From: DAISKN01 sp963716925
Lineage (GTDB): Bacteria > Acidobacteriota > Vicinamibacteria > Marinacidobacterales > SMYC01
Assembly: GCA_963716925.1 (NCBI GenBank)
Contig: CAVQUX010000010.1
Coordinates: 1,736,001 to 1,800,000 of the forward strand
DNA length: 64,000 bases
Direction of reading: 5' to 3'
Part shown: one piece after another, positions 51,461 through 59,845 of the stretch
Numbering within the stretch: the stretch's first letter is position 1
Layout of the letters: each line of letters opens with the position of its first letter
Translations under genes and position numbers: made by a program
Notes under the pieces: model-generated
What the model saw: only the letters and a program-made list of their open reading frames with translations
What the model was told of the DNA's origin: nothing
Database searches by the model: none

Positions 51461-53351
51461 GCTCGCTCTCGCACTCGCTCTGCTCCAGACGGAGCTCTCA
51501 CGCTACCCCATTCTCGATCCCGGCGTCCAGGCTCATTATCTTTCGAGCTACGACCGTTCGGGAGGAAACGACGACGGCTTCGACGGCACGTACTCGGCGC
51601 TCTACGTCGATGCGAAAGGCGAGCACGTGATCCTCGACGTGAAGGGGCCGGGAACTCTCTACAATCTCTGGTTCACGAGCCGTGTCAACGGATGGAGCCC
51701 GCTCTCGACCGGCCGCATCCGTTTCTACTTCGACGACGAGGCGGCTCCACGCGTCGATATGGACGCTGACGAATTCTTCAGTGGCCGCAATCCCCCTTTC
51801 GTTCCCCCGTTCGTCTACCACGCGTTTCAGAGCACCGGAGGCTACGTGAGCGCGATGCCGTTTCCCTTCGGAAAGCGGCTCAAGATTACGACGGAGAGAC
51901 GCGTGGGGTTCTACAACGCCTACTACCACACCTATTCCTCCGATCGCGTGGTCTCTTCCTGGACGCGGGAGTCGGCTCCGGCGAGTCCGGCGGAGGCGGG
52001 CCCCTCGGGAGAGCTCGCGAGCGGGACGCTGAATCTGCCCGCCCCCGCGATGCCCGACGGCGACCCGCTTCCCTCGCGGCGGACGGTCCTTGAGCGGGAG
52101 GGCCAGGGCACCATCACCTCACTCCGCTTCAACCCACTCTTTCCCCTGACCGCCTACCAGCTCAATCACATTCTTCTCCGGATCTACTGGAACGGGGAGG
52201 AGCAGCCGTCTGTCGCCGCCCCTCTCGGACCCTTCTTCGGCTCGGGGCTCGGGGAGGCCGAGGTGAACTCCATCCCCCTCGGGATGAGCGCTTCCGGTCC
52301 TTATTATTGTTACCTGCCCATGCCATTCCGGCGGGGCTTCCGCATCGAGCTCGTGAACGAGAACCCGGAAGCGACTCCCGAGATATGGTGGGAAGTGCGC
52401 GTCGACGGGATCGACGTCTACGACCCGGAGACCAGCGGCACCTTCCACGCCGTCTACCGGCAGGAGTGGCCGACGACGACGGGCGAGGACTACGAGCTTC
52501 TCGACGCCCCGGGCCGCGGGGTCTACGTCGGGCAGGTGATGACCGTCGAGCCGCTGCGCGCCGAGATAAAGAGATGGTGGGAGGGCGATCTTCGCCTCTA
52601 CCTCGATGGAAGGCGCGAGCCCGCGTTCCACGGCACGGGACACGAGGACGAGTACCTGGGCGGCTGGTCCAACGAGTGGCTCATGAACCCCTATTCGCTT
52701 CCGATGCACGGGGAGCCCAAGACCTCCGGGCTGAAGCAGGTGGACTTCCAGTGGAGCGCTGCGACCACCGTCTACCGCTTCTTCGCCGCCGGAATCCCGT
52801 TCCAGAACGGGATCTCGGTCTCGACGGAGCACGGCCCGCGAAACACGGCGAACGCGATGTACTCGAGCGTCGCGTACTACTACGCGCGCGGCGATGCTTT
52901 TCAGAAGCTCGACGAGGTCGAGGTCGCCGGCCCCCTCGAGCTCACATCGACTTTCGAGGGGCGCTATGATGAGGCGGAGCTGAGCGATTCGGGGCACATC
53001 GTCGAGACGAGCTCGAAGCACGCTTTCGAAATTCCCGCGGGCTCGTCGCATCTCCGGCTCCGGAGGCTCTTCGATCAGAGCGCGACCCAGGAGGCCGAGG
53101 TCTTCGTGAACGGAAAGCGGGCCGGCGTCTGGTATCAGCCGGCAACGAACTCTCATCACCGGTGGGCGGAGGCGGACTTTCTGCTTCCCGAATCGCTCAC
53201 CCGCGGCGCCCGGCGCCTCGAGATCGAGGTGCGGCCCCTCCAGCCCGGATGGAACGAGTTCCGATACGAGCTATGGGGGTTGCGAACCGAACGAGCGAGC
53301 CGAGCGGAGCCCTCAGCCCAGAGCGGTGGGGGTGGGGCCCCACCGCATTGA
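51459..53351 (+). CDS. DUF2961 domain-containing protein, secreted
   Basis: A 630-residue protein with a short hydrophobic leader (MLALALALLQ). The DUF2961 part (residues ~15-370) includes YDRSGGNDDGFDGTYSALYV, GPGTLYNLWFT, RFYFDDEAAPRVDMDADEFF, and the C-terminal GTGHEDEYLGGWSNEW block. DUF2961 proteins are related to glycan-active double-jelly-roll enzymes (difructose-anhydride synthase/GH172 type) and often have an extra C-terminal beta-sandwich, seen here at ~490-610. A glycoside hydrolase role is likely but not proven. TAGGAT lies 9 nt upstream of the ATG. The 3' end contains a G-rich 9-bp inverted repeat (53323-53346). Confidence 0.85.
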   Translation: MLALALALLQTELSRYPILDPGVQAHYLSSYDRSGGNDDGFDGTYSALYVDAKGEHVILDVKGPGTLYNLWFTSRVNGWSPLSTGRIRFYFDDEAAPRVDMDADEFFSGRNPPFVPPFVYHAFQSTGGYVSAMPFPFGKRLKITTERRVGFYNAYYHTYSSDRVVSSWTRESAPASPAEAGPSGELASGTLNLPAPAMPDGDPLPSRRTVLEREGQGTITSLRFNPLFPLTAYQLNHILLRIYWNGEEQPSVAAPLGPFFGSGLGEAEVNSIPLGMSASGPYYCYLPMPFRRGFRIELVNENPEATPEIWWEVRVDGIDVYDPETSGTFHAVYRQEWPTTTGEDYELLDAPGRGVYVGQVMTVEPLRAEIKRWWEGDLRLYLDGRREPAFHGTGHEDEYLGGWSNEWLMNPYSLPMHGEPKTSGLKQVDFQWSAATTVYRFFAAGIPFQNGISVSTEHGPRNTANAMYSSVAYYYARGDAFQKLDEVEVAGPLELTSTFEGRYDEAELSDSGHIVETSSKHAFEIPAGSSHLRLRRLFDQSATQEAEVFVNGKRAGVWYQPATNSHHRWAEADFLLPESLTRGARRLEIEVRPLQPGWNEFRYELWGLRTERASRAEPSAQSGGGGAPPH

Positions 53352-53386
53352 GTGAAGAGCAGGCGAGCACTGAGGAGGAGGTTGCG

Positions 53387-54301
53387 ATGATGGATCGGAG
53401 CGAGCTCGATACCGCCGAATTTCCTCTGCCGCTCAAAGACGATGAACCTCCGCGAGAGTTCTCCTCGCAGGTTCACATCGACGTAGCCGCGCTCTCGGAC
53501 AAGGGAAAAGTCCGCGAGCAGAACGAGGATCACTTCTTCGTCGCCCGAGGAGGGCGTCACCTCACGACGCTCCTGACGAACATCCCTTCGAGCGACGTCC
53601 CGACACGATTCGAGGAGACCGGGTACTTGATGATCGTGGCCGACGGCATGGGGGGCCACGCCGGTGGCGAGATCGCGAGCCGGATGGCGATCTCGACCCT
53701 CATCAACATCGTCCTCCACATGCCCGACTGGATCCTGCGGCTCGACGAGGAGCACGCGCAGAAGGTGATGGAGCGCGCGTCCGCGCGCTACCGGAAGGTT
53801 CACGAAGCCCTCCAGGAGAAGGCGCGGCTCGATCCCAAGCTGCGCGGGATGGGGACGACCATGACCGCCGCCTACAGTATCGGCGATGATCTCTTCGTCG
53901 CCCACGTAGGCGATTCGAGGGCGTACCTGTTCCGCGACGGAAAACTGCAGCTTCTCACCCATGATCAGACACAGGCCCAGCTGATGGCGGACATCGGGAT
54001 GATCTCCCAGAAAGAGGTGGGGCGGCACCGGCTCCGGCACGTTCTCACCAGCGCTCTCGGCGGCCTGGAGAAAGCCGTCAAGGTCGACATTCAGAGACTC
54101 AAGCTCACCGACGGCGACCGGCTCCTGCTTTGCACCGACGGGCTCACCGACATGGTGGAGAACGAGGGGATCGCGCGGGTGCTCGCCACTCTCGGGCCCT
54201 CCGAGGAGGCCTGCCGTCGCCTGGTGGATATCGCCCTCGAGAACGGGGGGAAGGACAACGTCACCGTCGTCCTCGCGCGATACTCGATTCCGGCGTCCTG
54301 A
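53387..54301 (+). CDS. PP2C family serine/threonine protein phosphatase
   Basis: A 304-residue PPM-type phosphatase without membrane segments. The metal-binding motifs are complete: SDKGKVREQNEDHF (RxxNED), VADGMGGHAGGE, VAHVGDSRAYL, CTDGLTDM and GGKDNVTVVLA. It removes phosphate from Ser/Thr of proteins, countering Hanks-type kinases, none of which is in the window. AGGAGG precedes the ATG at 53387; an overlapping ATG follows at 53390. It faces the HscC/J-domain operon head-on, 16 bp from the hscC stop, and may form a stress-signalling neighbourhood with it. Confidence 0.92.
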   Translation: MMDRSELDTAEFPLPLKDDEPPREFSSQVHIDVAALSDKGKVREQNEDHFFVARGGRHLTTLLTNIPSSDVPTRFEETGYLMIVADGMGGHAGGEIASRMAISTLINIVLHMPDWILRLDEEHAQKVMERASARYRKVHEALQEKARLDPKLRGMGTTMTAAYSIGDDLFVAHVGDSRAYLFRDGKLQLLTHDQTQAQLMADIGMISQKEVGRHRLRHVLTSALGGLEKAVKVDIQRLKLTDGDRLLLCTDGLTDMVENEGIARVLATLGPSEEACRRLVDIALENGGKDNVTVVLARYSIPAS

Positions 54302-54317
54302 AGGGGTAATCGAGGAC

Positions 54318-56018
54318 TTACCAGACGCCGGGACCGCCTTCGATGCGATCGAGCTCGTGGAGCAGCTCTTGCCGTGCTTTCGTAATCTCGCGCGGCTCCT
54401 GGCGCGCGAGCACGCCTTCGAAGGTCGCGAGAAGCCGGCTCACTTGCTGGCGAAGATCGCCGAGAGACTCCTCGAAAAGACGCTCGGCCCGCGCCATCGC
54501 CGTGCGGTTCTCGAGAGTCTCTCGAGGGTGGACTTTCATCACCTCGAGCTCTTTCAAACGCGCCCGAATCTGCTCGGAGGTCATGGAGCCCGGGCTTCCT
54601 TCGATCACCAGGGTTTTTCGCGCGCCTCCCGCGACCGCGGTGTCGATCTCGAGAAGTCCGTTGATGTCGTAGGTGAACCGAACCGAGATCGCCCGGTCGC
54701 GCGCGTTCCCCGGCGGAAGCGGGAGGGTCATCGAGCCGATTCGTACGTTGTTCTCGAGCCTTCGGCTTTCCCCCTGGTAGATGTCGAAGCGGACCTCCCG
54801 CTGGTCCTCGTGGATGGCGAAGTACGTTTGCTCGCGGCTCGCGGGAACTACGGTGTTGCGCTCCAGGATCGGCGAGAACTCGAGCCCAATGACGTTCCGA
54901 TTCTCGTCGATGACGGCGCTATTCACCCCGAGCGAATAGGGACAGACGTCCGTCAACACGGTTTCCGAGAGCGCGCTGTCCCGGGCTTTGAGCCCCGCCT
55001 GGATCGCCGCTCCCAGGGCCACTGCCTCGTCGGGGTGGACGTGGGTGAGGGGAAAACGGCCGAAGAGCCTCGCCGCGAGCGCGTGCACCAGCGGCATGCG
55101 CGTCGCGCCGCCGACCAGCACCACCGCGTGGAGACCGGCGACGTTCATTCTCGCATCGCGCATCGCGCGCTCGACGGGACGGCGCATCCTTTCTATCAGC
55201 CCCTTCGCCAGCCGCTCCAGGTCCTCGCGTTTCACCGTCCACTCGTGGGCGCGGCCTTCGAGGACGAGCTTCATCACCGCGTTATCGGCGTTCGAGAGTC
55301 CGCGCTTCGCGACCTCCGCCTGCTTGCGCAGGACGCTGGCCTCGACGGGGTCGAGCGACGATGCCTTCCACTGCGCTTCTTCGAGGAAAGCCTCGGCCAG
55401 GAGCTGGGTGAAATCGTCGCCTCCCAGCTGATTGTCCCCAGCCGAAGCATGGACCTCCATGACGCCGTCGAAGAGCTCGAGCACGGACACGTCGAACGTG
55501 CCGCCTCCGAGGTCGAACACCAGGAAACTGCTCTCGTTCGGAGCCTGGTGGAGACCGTAGGCGATGGCGGCCGCGGTCGGCTCGTTCACCAGACGCTCGA
55601 CTTTCAACCCGGCGAGCTCGCCCGCGATGCGCGTCGCCTTGCGCTGCGCGTCGTTGAAGTACGCCGGCACGCTGATCACCGCCTCGGTCACCGGCTCCCC
55701 CAAATGGGACTCGGCGTCGGCCTTCAGCGTCCGCAGGACGAAGGAGGACAGCTCCTCGGGACGCAGCCGCCGGTCGCCCAGTTGAGTGACGCGCTCCGTT
55801 CCCATGAACCGCTTGAAGCTCGCGACCGTGCGGTCGGGGTGCGTGATGAGGCGCTCCTTCGCCGCCTGGCCGACGAGGATGCGTCCGTCGTCGTCGAGCC
55901 CCACGACGCTCGGCGTCAAATTGGAGCCGAGAACGTTCGGAATGAGCCTCGCGGCGCCGTCCTGGAACACGCCCACCAGGCTGTTGGTGGTGCCGAGGTC
56001 GATTCCCACGAGGGTCAT
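54318..56018 (-). CDS. hscC: Hsp70 family chaperone HscC
   Basis: A 566-residue Hsp70. The ATPase domain has GIDLGTTNSLVGVF, SVPAYFNDAQRKATRIAGEL, VNEPTAAAIAYG, VFDLGGGTFDVSVLELFDG and VVLVGGATRMPLV; the substrate-binding domain is short (PYSLGVNSAV onward). The length, IPNVLGSNLTPSVVGLDDDG and SFKRFMGTER match the HscC subgroup rather than DnaK (about 640 residues). HscC works with dedicated J-proteins, and the gene just upstream encodes one. The ATG overlaps its stop (ATGA). Client proteins are unknown. Confidence 0.88.
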   Translation of the reverse strand: MTLVGIDLGTTNSLVGVFQDGAARLIPNVLGSNLTPSVVGLDDDGRILVGQAAKERLITHPDRTVASFKRFMGTERVTQLGDRRLRPEELSSFVLRTLKADAESHLGEPVTEAVISVPAYFNDAQRKATRIAGELAGLKVERLVNEPTAAAIAYGLHQAPNESSFLVFDLGGGTFDVSVLELFDGVMEVHASAGDNQLGGDDFTQLLAEAFLEEAQWKASSLDPVEASVLRKQAEVAKRGLSNADNAVMKLVLEGRAHEWTVKREDLERLAKGLIERMRRPVERAMRDARMNVAGLHAVVLVGGATRMPLVHALAARLFGRFPLTHVHPDEAVALGAAIQAGLKARDSALSETVLTDVCPYSLGVNSAVIDENRNVIGLEFSPILERNTVVPASREQTYFAIHEDQREVRFDIYQGESRRLENNVRIGSMTLPLPPGNARDRAISVRFTYDINGLLEIDTAVAGGARKTLVIEGSPGSMTSEQIRARLKELEVMKVHPRETLENRTAMARAERLFEESLGDLRQQVSRLLATFEGVLARQEPREITKARQELLHELDRIEGGPGVW

Positions 56019-57538
56019 TGGACTTTTTTCTTCTTGGCCAGGAAACCGATCCACCGCTGCAACTGGTCCTCGAGAGCGCGAATCTGCTCCGGGCTCAGCT
56101 CGCTCCGTACCTTCGCCAGGAGCGGCGCGGCGTCGGCAGCGAGCTTTTCGTCGCCGGACGCCATGTGGAGCCAGAAGAAAGCGGACTCGGGATTCTGCAG
56201 GGGCTCGGGCCCTTCCGCGAGCAGGCGCCCGAGACGCAGCTGCGCCCAGCGGACTTCCTGCTCGGAAGCTCTTCGATACCACTCCGCTGCGAGATAGGAA
56301 TTGGCTCGGACGCCTTGGCCCTCCTCGTGCATGTATCCGAGCCATGCTTTCGCCATCGCATGGTCGTGGTGCGCCGCACGGAGCAACCAGGCGAGGGCCT
56401 CGCCCTCGTCCCGCGGCAGGCCTTCGCCTCGCAAGTGCATCATCGCGAGCTGAAACTGTGCTTCGGGCTCCCCCTGTTCCGCCGCGTGCCCGAACCATTC
56501 CGCAGCCGCGGCGACGTTTCGTCCTCCGGCCCATCCCTCGAGGCAGGCCTCGCCCAGGCGCCTCTGGGCCGACGCATGTCCCCGGTTGGCGGCGCTGCGG
56601 AACAGGTCGAGCGCCTTGCTCCGATCCATCGTCACACCCTCACTACCGGTCAAGTACAGCTCCGCCAGGTCATTGGTCGCCTGCGGATTTCCGAGTCGCG
56701 CGGCGGCCTCGAGTCTCACGACGACGTTCGTCGACTGGAGATGCCGACGGACGTCCTCGTCCCGGGACCTCGGGCGGTCACAGGTCCGCACGAAGTTGGA
56801 GGCGAGCATCAGCACCACCGCGAAGCGGAGCGCGCCCGGCATGCGACCCAGGAATTCCGTCAACCAGTCCAGGTTCGGGAGCCGTTCGTCGAGCCAGCTG
56901 CCGCTCTTTGATTCCGTGAGCTGGAACATTTCGCGGTTCTCGAACCCGGGAAGCGGCCGCTCGGAGAAAGCGCGATTCAGAGCGGACAGGACCGCGTCCA
57001 CGGCCTCGGGTGGGCCGAAGAACCGGTGAAGCCTCAGGCCGTCTTCGCGAAATCGGAACTCTTCCTCGAGCAGCATCAGGACCTGACGATCGAGATCCTC
57101 CCAGGCTTCGAGAAGAAAGTCGAAGAGACGTTCCGCGAAGCCAGCGCGAACATCGAGGCTCCATAGACAGCCGTCCGCGAGAATCGCCCGCCAGGCGTCC
57201 AGCTTGCCTTGCTTCTCCTCGTCGGCGTGAAGGCGCCGCACCCGCTCCATCAAACGCTCTACCTCTTGGACCGCTCCCCGGTGCCGTTGCCCAAGGATCT
57301 CGGAGGGCGCCGAGCCGGCTGCCGAGTCGGGCGGCCGCTCTCGCGCCGCCATGGGCTCGGAGGCTCTCCGGTCCTCGATGCCCGCCCAGATCAGGGCCAT
57401 CTCGTAGGCATCTCTCAGCTCCTGGAAACCCAATGGATCGTCCTCGGGGTGCGTGGTCTTCAGCCGAACGGCGTACGCCTTCTTGATGGCCCGGCGGTCC
57501 GAGGTCGGTTGGAGGCCGAGCACCTCCCAGGGCGTCAC
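56015..57538 (-). CDS. J-domain protein with Sel1 repeats, HscC partner
   Basis: A 507-residue protein. The N-terminal J-like domain reads MTPWEVLGLQPTSDRRAIKKAYAV split before THPEDDPLGFQELRDAYEMAL; canonical HPD is HPED here. Residues 80-250 are helical with a possible membrane segment (ALRFAVVLMLASNFV). From ~270 onward there are Sel1-type repeats (NDLAELYLTGSEGVTMDRSKALDLFRSA, split into helices, then AEWFGHAAEQGEPEAQFQLA and AWLLRAAHHDHAMAKAWLGY). It probably recruits clients to HscC. The start is GTG at 57538 with AGGAGG upstream; TATACT further up may be its -10. Confidence 0.85.
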   Translation of the reverse strand: MTPWEVLGLQPTSDRRAIKKAYAVRLKTTHPEDDPLGFQELRDAYEMALIWAGIEDRRASEPMAARERPPDSAAGSAPSEILGQRHRGAVQEVERLMERVRRLHADEEKQGKLDAWRAILADGCLWSLDVRAGFAERLFDFLLEAWEDLDRQVLMLLEEEFRFREDGLRLHRFFGPPEAVDAVLSALNRAFSERPLPGFENREMFQLTESKSGSWLDERLPNLDWLTEFLGRMPGALRFAVVLMLASNFVRTCDRPRSRDEDVRRHLQSTNVVVRLEAAARLGNPQATNDLAELYLTGSEGVTMDRSKALDLFRSAANRGHASAQRRLGEACLEGWAGGRNVAAAAEWFGHAAEQGEPEAQFQLAMMHLRGEGLPRDEGEALAWLLRAAHHDHAMAKAWLGYMHEEGQGVRANSYLAAEWYRRASEQEVRWAQLRLGRLLAEGPEPLQNPESAFFWLHMASGDEKLAADAAPLLAKVRSELSPEQIRALEDQLQRWIGFLAKKKKVQ

Positions 57539-57605
57539 CCCACCCTCCTTTTCATATTGACTAGTATACGTGCTCCGAGGCGGACGCCGTGCTACGCTGG
57601 GCGGC

Positions 57606-58043
57606 GTGCCCGCTCCACGAATCTGGGTCTTCTTCTACGGTTCCTACATGAACCCGAAGGTGCTTCTCGATGCCGATCTCGATCCCGGGAAGCTCGAACC
57701 CGCCCGCCTTTCGGGCTTCGACATCGTCATCGCGCCGCGAGCGAACCTGGTGCGTTCGGACCGGCATGTGGTCTACGGGCTCTGTGCCCAGGCCACGCAC
57801 GGGGAGCTCGACCGGCTCTACGCCCACGCCCGGAACGTCCTGGGGGAGGTGTATCTCCCGGAGCCCGTTCTCGTCGAGCTGCTCGATGGAACGCTGCGGC
57901 CCGCGCTCTGCTACCTCTGTCCCGAAATGGATCCGCGTCCGGCGGAGGCGGGTTACGTCGAGCGCATTCTCGGACCGGCGGAGAAATTCGGATTCCCTCC
58001 CTGGTACGTGGAGCGGATTCGCAGCTTCAAGCCGAAGGCGTAA
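57606..58043 (+). CDS. Gamma-glutamylcyclotransferase-like (GGCT) family protein
   Basis: A 145-residue protein. IWVFFYGSYMNPKVL is the GGCT signature YGSxxxxxxL, and ARLSGFDIVIAPRANLV with VVYGLCAQATHGELDRLYAH follows the family beta-barrel. Family members cyclise gamma-glutamyl amino acids to 5-oxoproline or act on other gamma-glutamylamines. The catalytic Glu is not certainly placed (a likely candidate is in LVELLDGT). The start is GTG at 57606, where TACGCT ends 7 nt upstream; a GTG 12 codons earlier only adds an Arg-rich stretch. Confidence 0.8.
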   Translation: MPAPRIWVFFYGSYMNPKVLLDADLDPGKLEPARLSGFDIVIAPRANLVRSDRHVVYGLCAQATHGELDRLYAHARNVLGEVYLPEPVLVELLDGTLRPALCYLCPEMDPRPAEAGYVERILGPAEKFGFPPWYVERIRSFKPKA

Positions 58044-58047
58044 GCCC

Positions 58048-58590
58048 TTACGCCTGCGGCTCCATTTGCCACGTCCCATCCACCAGCAGGGACTGGTCGA
58101 CGTAGCCTCCGGTGTCGATGTCGAAAGGCGCGCAGGTCCATCTCCCCCGTCCCCGGCCGGACGAGTCCACGGTTCCCGCGAACCGCGCGAGGTTCTGCCA
58201 GAAGCGGCCCTCGGCCGTCTGATTCACGGGGATCACGATCTCGACGCTCCCGGTCACGAAGAGATGCGCCTCCACCTCTCCGAATACGTCGGCGGCGAAG
58301 GAGAAGCCGGATCCGTCGCGCGCGAGAACCGCCCGCTCGACCCCGCCGCCGTGGACGCCTTCGTAGTCCACCCGGTTCGCGGTGCGCGAGACCTCGGCGT
58401 TGAGCTCGAACAGCAGATCGAGCGAACAGGTCGCCGTCAGCCCCTCGGCGTCCGTCCCCGAGGCGGCGCCGGTCAGACGAAAGTTCCGAGGCAGCTCCGT
58501 CACCAGGGGCGGAGCAACGGGGTTGTCGTCGCACGCGGGGAGGAGAAGGCCAAGAACGAGCAATCGGAGGATGCCCGAGAGCGAACGCAT
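58048..58590 (-). CDS. Hypothetical lipoprotein
   Basis: A 180-residue protein with a lipoprotein signal (RLLVLGLLLPACDD, Cys near residue 20). The mature region is beta-rich with ATCSLDLLFELNAEV, LFVTGSVEIVIPV and RGRWTCAPFDIDTGGYVD; two Cys may form a disulfide. No family is recognised. TAGTAT ends 5 nt before the ATG and no ribosome-binding site is seen. The promoter region lies inside the 3' end of the PAP2 gene. Confidence 0.7.
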   Translation of the reverse strand: MRSLSGILRLLVLGLLLPACDDNPVAPPLVTELPRNFRLTGAASGTDAEGLTATCSLDLLFELNAEVSRTANRVDYEGVHGGGVERAVLARDGSGFSFAADVFGEVEAHLFVTGSVEIVIPVNQTAEGRFWQNLARFAGTVDSSGRGRGRWTCAPFDIDTGGYVDQSLLVDGTWQMEPQA

Positions 58591-58595
58591 TCGTG

Positions 58596-58624
58596 ATACT
58601 AGCGCGACCGACGGGGATTGTCGC
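58596..58624 (-). promoter_or_regulatory. Promoter candidate for the hypothetical lipoprotein
   Basis: On the minus strand GCGACA (58624-58619), 17 bp, then TAGTAT (58601-58596), 5 nt before the ATG. It lies in the last codons of the PAP2 gene. Confidence 0.4.
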
Positions 58625-59369
58625 TGGAACCGAGCCACGTCAGCTGGATTCCTACTCCGCCTCGTGCGAGCGTCGGGCTCACCGCGAACCGAGCGTTGGC
58701 GAGCTCGAGGGTAACGGTGCGGCCCACGAGGATTCCGACGGTCGCTCCGAAAACCACGTCGCTCAAGTAGTGCTTCCCTTCGGTCAGCCGCGAGGTCGCG
58801 ACGTAGCCGGCGACGGCGTACGCGGGGACTCCGACCTTCCAGCCGTAGTGGCGCTGGAGCACCGTGGCCGTCGCGAACGTCCCGGACGCGTGCCCCGAGG
58901 GGAACGAGGCCTGGTTCGATCCGTCGGGCCGCTCCCTTCCCACCAGGACCTTCATTCCCAGGGTGAGCGACTGAGTCACCACCTGGGCGCGCACCAGATC
59001 GCGCCCGAGGTCGGCGACCCCCTGCTGATGAAAGAGCTTTCCCAGGCCGTACGTGGCGAACGCTCCTCCAACCTGCATCGCGCCTCCGCCGAGAACCCTG
59101 CCGGCATCGAAAACCTCCTCGACGGGGTTCTCCGGCTTCACCTGTGCGTTGATGTCGCTATACGCGATGTCCTGGTCGAAGGAACTGACGCTTCCGGCGG
59201 CAACCGTGCCCAGGCTCAGCGTTACGAGATTCTCCTTGGTGGTGAAAACGTTCTTGAAATCGATCCCGATCTGGCGCGCCAGCCGCGGGCGTTCGGGCTC
59301 CTTGTTCTCGTCGGCCCGAGCCGCCGTCGAGACCGACAGGAGCCCGAGCACGAGAAACCGAACCTTCAT
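58599..59369 (-). CDS. PAP2 family phosphatase
   Basis: A 256-residue membrane protein with a signal peptide (MKVRFLVLGLLSVSTAARA). The three-part acid-phosphatase signature is present: KVLVGRERPDG (KxxxxxxRP), FPSGHASGTFA (PSGH) and SRLTEGKHYLSDVVFG (SRxxxxxHxxxD). It probably dephosphorylates a lipid pyrophosphate or phosphatidate in the periplasm. GGAGGGAGG precedes the ATG, which overlaps the stop of a histidine-kinase remnant (ATGA). That overlap suggests a former kinase-phosphatase operon. Confidence 0.9.
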   Translation of the reverse strand: MKVRFLVLGLLSVSTAARADENKEPERPRLARQIGIDFKNVFTTKENLVTLSLGTVAAGSVSSFDQDIAYSDINAQVKPENPVEEVFDAGRVLGGGAMQVGGAFATYGLGKLFHQQGVADLGRDLVRAQVVTQSLTLGMKVLVGRERPDGSNQASFPSGHASGTFATATVLQRHYGWKVGVPAYAVAGYVATSRLTEGKHYLSDVVFGATVGILVGRTVTLELANARFAVSPTLARGGVGIQLTWLGSSDNPRRSR

Positions 59370-59615
59370 CGCGGGCCTTCCTCCCTCCGGAAACGGACCG
59401 TGAAGCGACAGCCTTCGCCCAGCCGGCTTTCGACCGTCAGCATCGCATCATGGAGCGTCGCGATACGAAGCGCAATCGAGAGCCCCAGCCCCTGGCCGCC
59501 GGTCGCCCGGCTTCGCGAGGAATCCACGCGGTAGAACCGATCGAAGATCTTTCCTGGCGCCTCCTCGAGGAATTCCCTCTCCGGTGTCCGCCACGGCGAT
59601 CTCCGGTGCCCCGAA
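59366..59615 (-). pseudogene. Sensor histidine kinase, C-terminal fragment with frameshift
   Basis: The minus strand encodes the end of a HATPase_c domain: VADTGEGIP (N/G1 box) in one frame. After a shift near 59561-59575 it continues as IFDRFYRVDSSRSRATGGQGLGL (F and G2 boxes) and SIALRIATLHDAML, VESRLGEGCRFTVRF, to a stop at 59366 overlapping the PAP2 start. Everything upstream of the N/G1 box (dimerisation, sensor domain) is missing. The fragment fuses abruptly to another gene's remnant near 59612. Confidence 0.65.
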
Positions 59616-59845
59616 GGCCCTCCTTCGCGCGGTACCGTCCCCGGCAGTCCAGAAGGCCCTCGCCGCCGAGCTCCTCCGGGTTGTACTCGAGATCCTCGTC
59701 GCTGTAGTACTCGAAGAAGGGATAGAGGATGAGCTCGCCTTTGCGAATGTAAGTTCCGAACATCGACGTGGCGACGCCCGTGCCCCGGTCCTTCAAGTCT
59801 GCGGCGAGGATAAAGGCGCCGGTTGAAGCTTCTATGAAGACCCTG
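59612..59845 (-). pseudogene. Internal fragment of a probable outer-membrane/periplasmic protein gene
   Basis: The frame reads FILAADLKDRGTGVATSMFG, TYIRKGELILYPFFEYYSDE and DLEYNPEELGGEG, then GRYRAKEGL, which resembles the N-terminal part of acidobacterial outer-membrane proteins that start with a short plug-like segment before the barrel. There is no start codon or signal peptide; the 5' side runs into the end of the amidohydrolase gene and the 3' side is replaced by the kinase fragment. Confidence 0.5.

Noticed and set aside
53323..53346. 9-bp GC hairpin at the end of the DUF2961 gene as a terminator
   Set aside because: It lies within coding sequence, has a G-rich loop and no T-tract, so it is not counted as a terminator.
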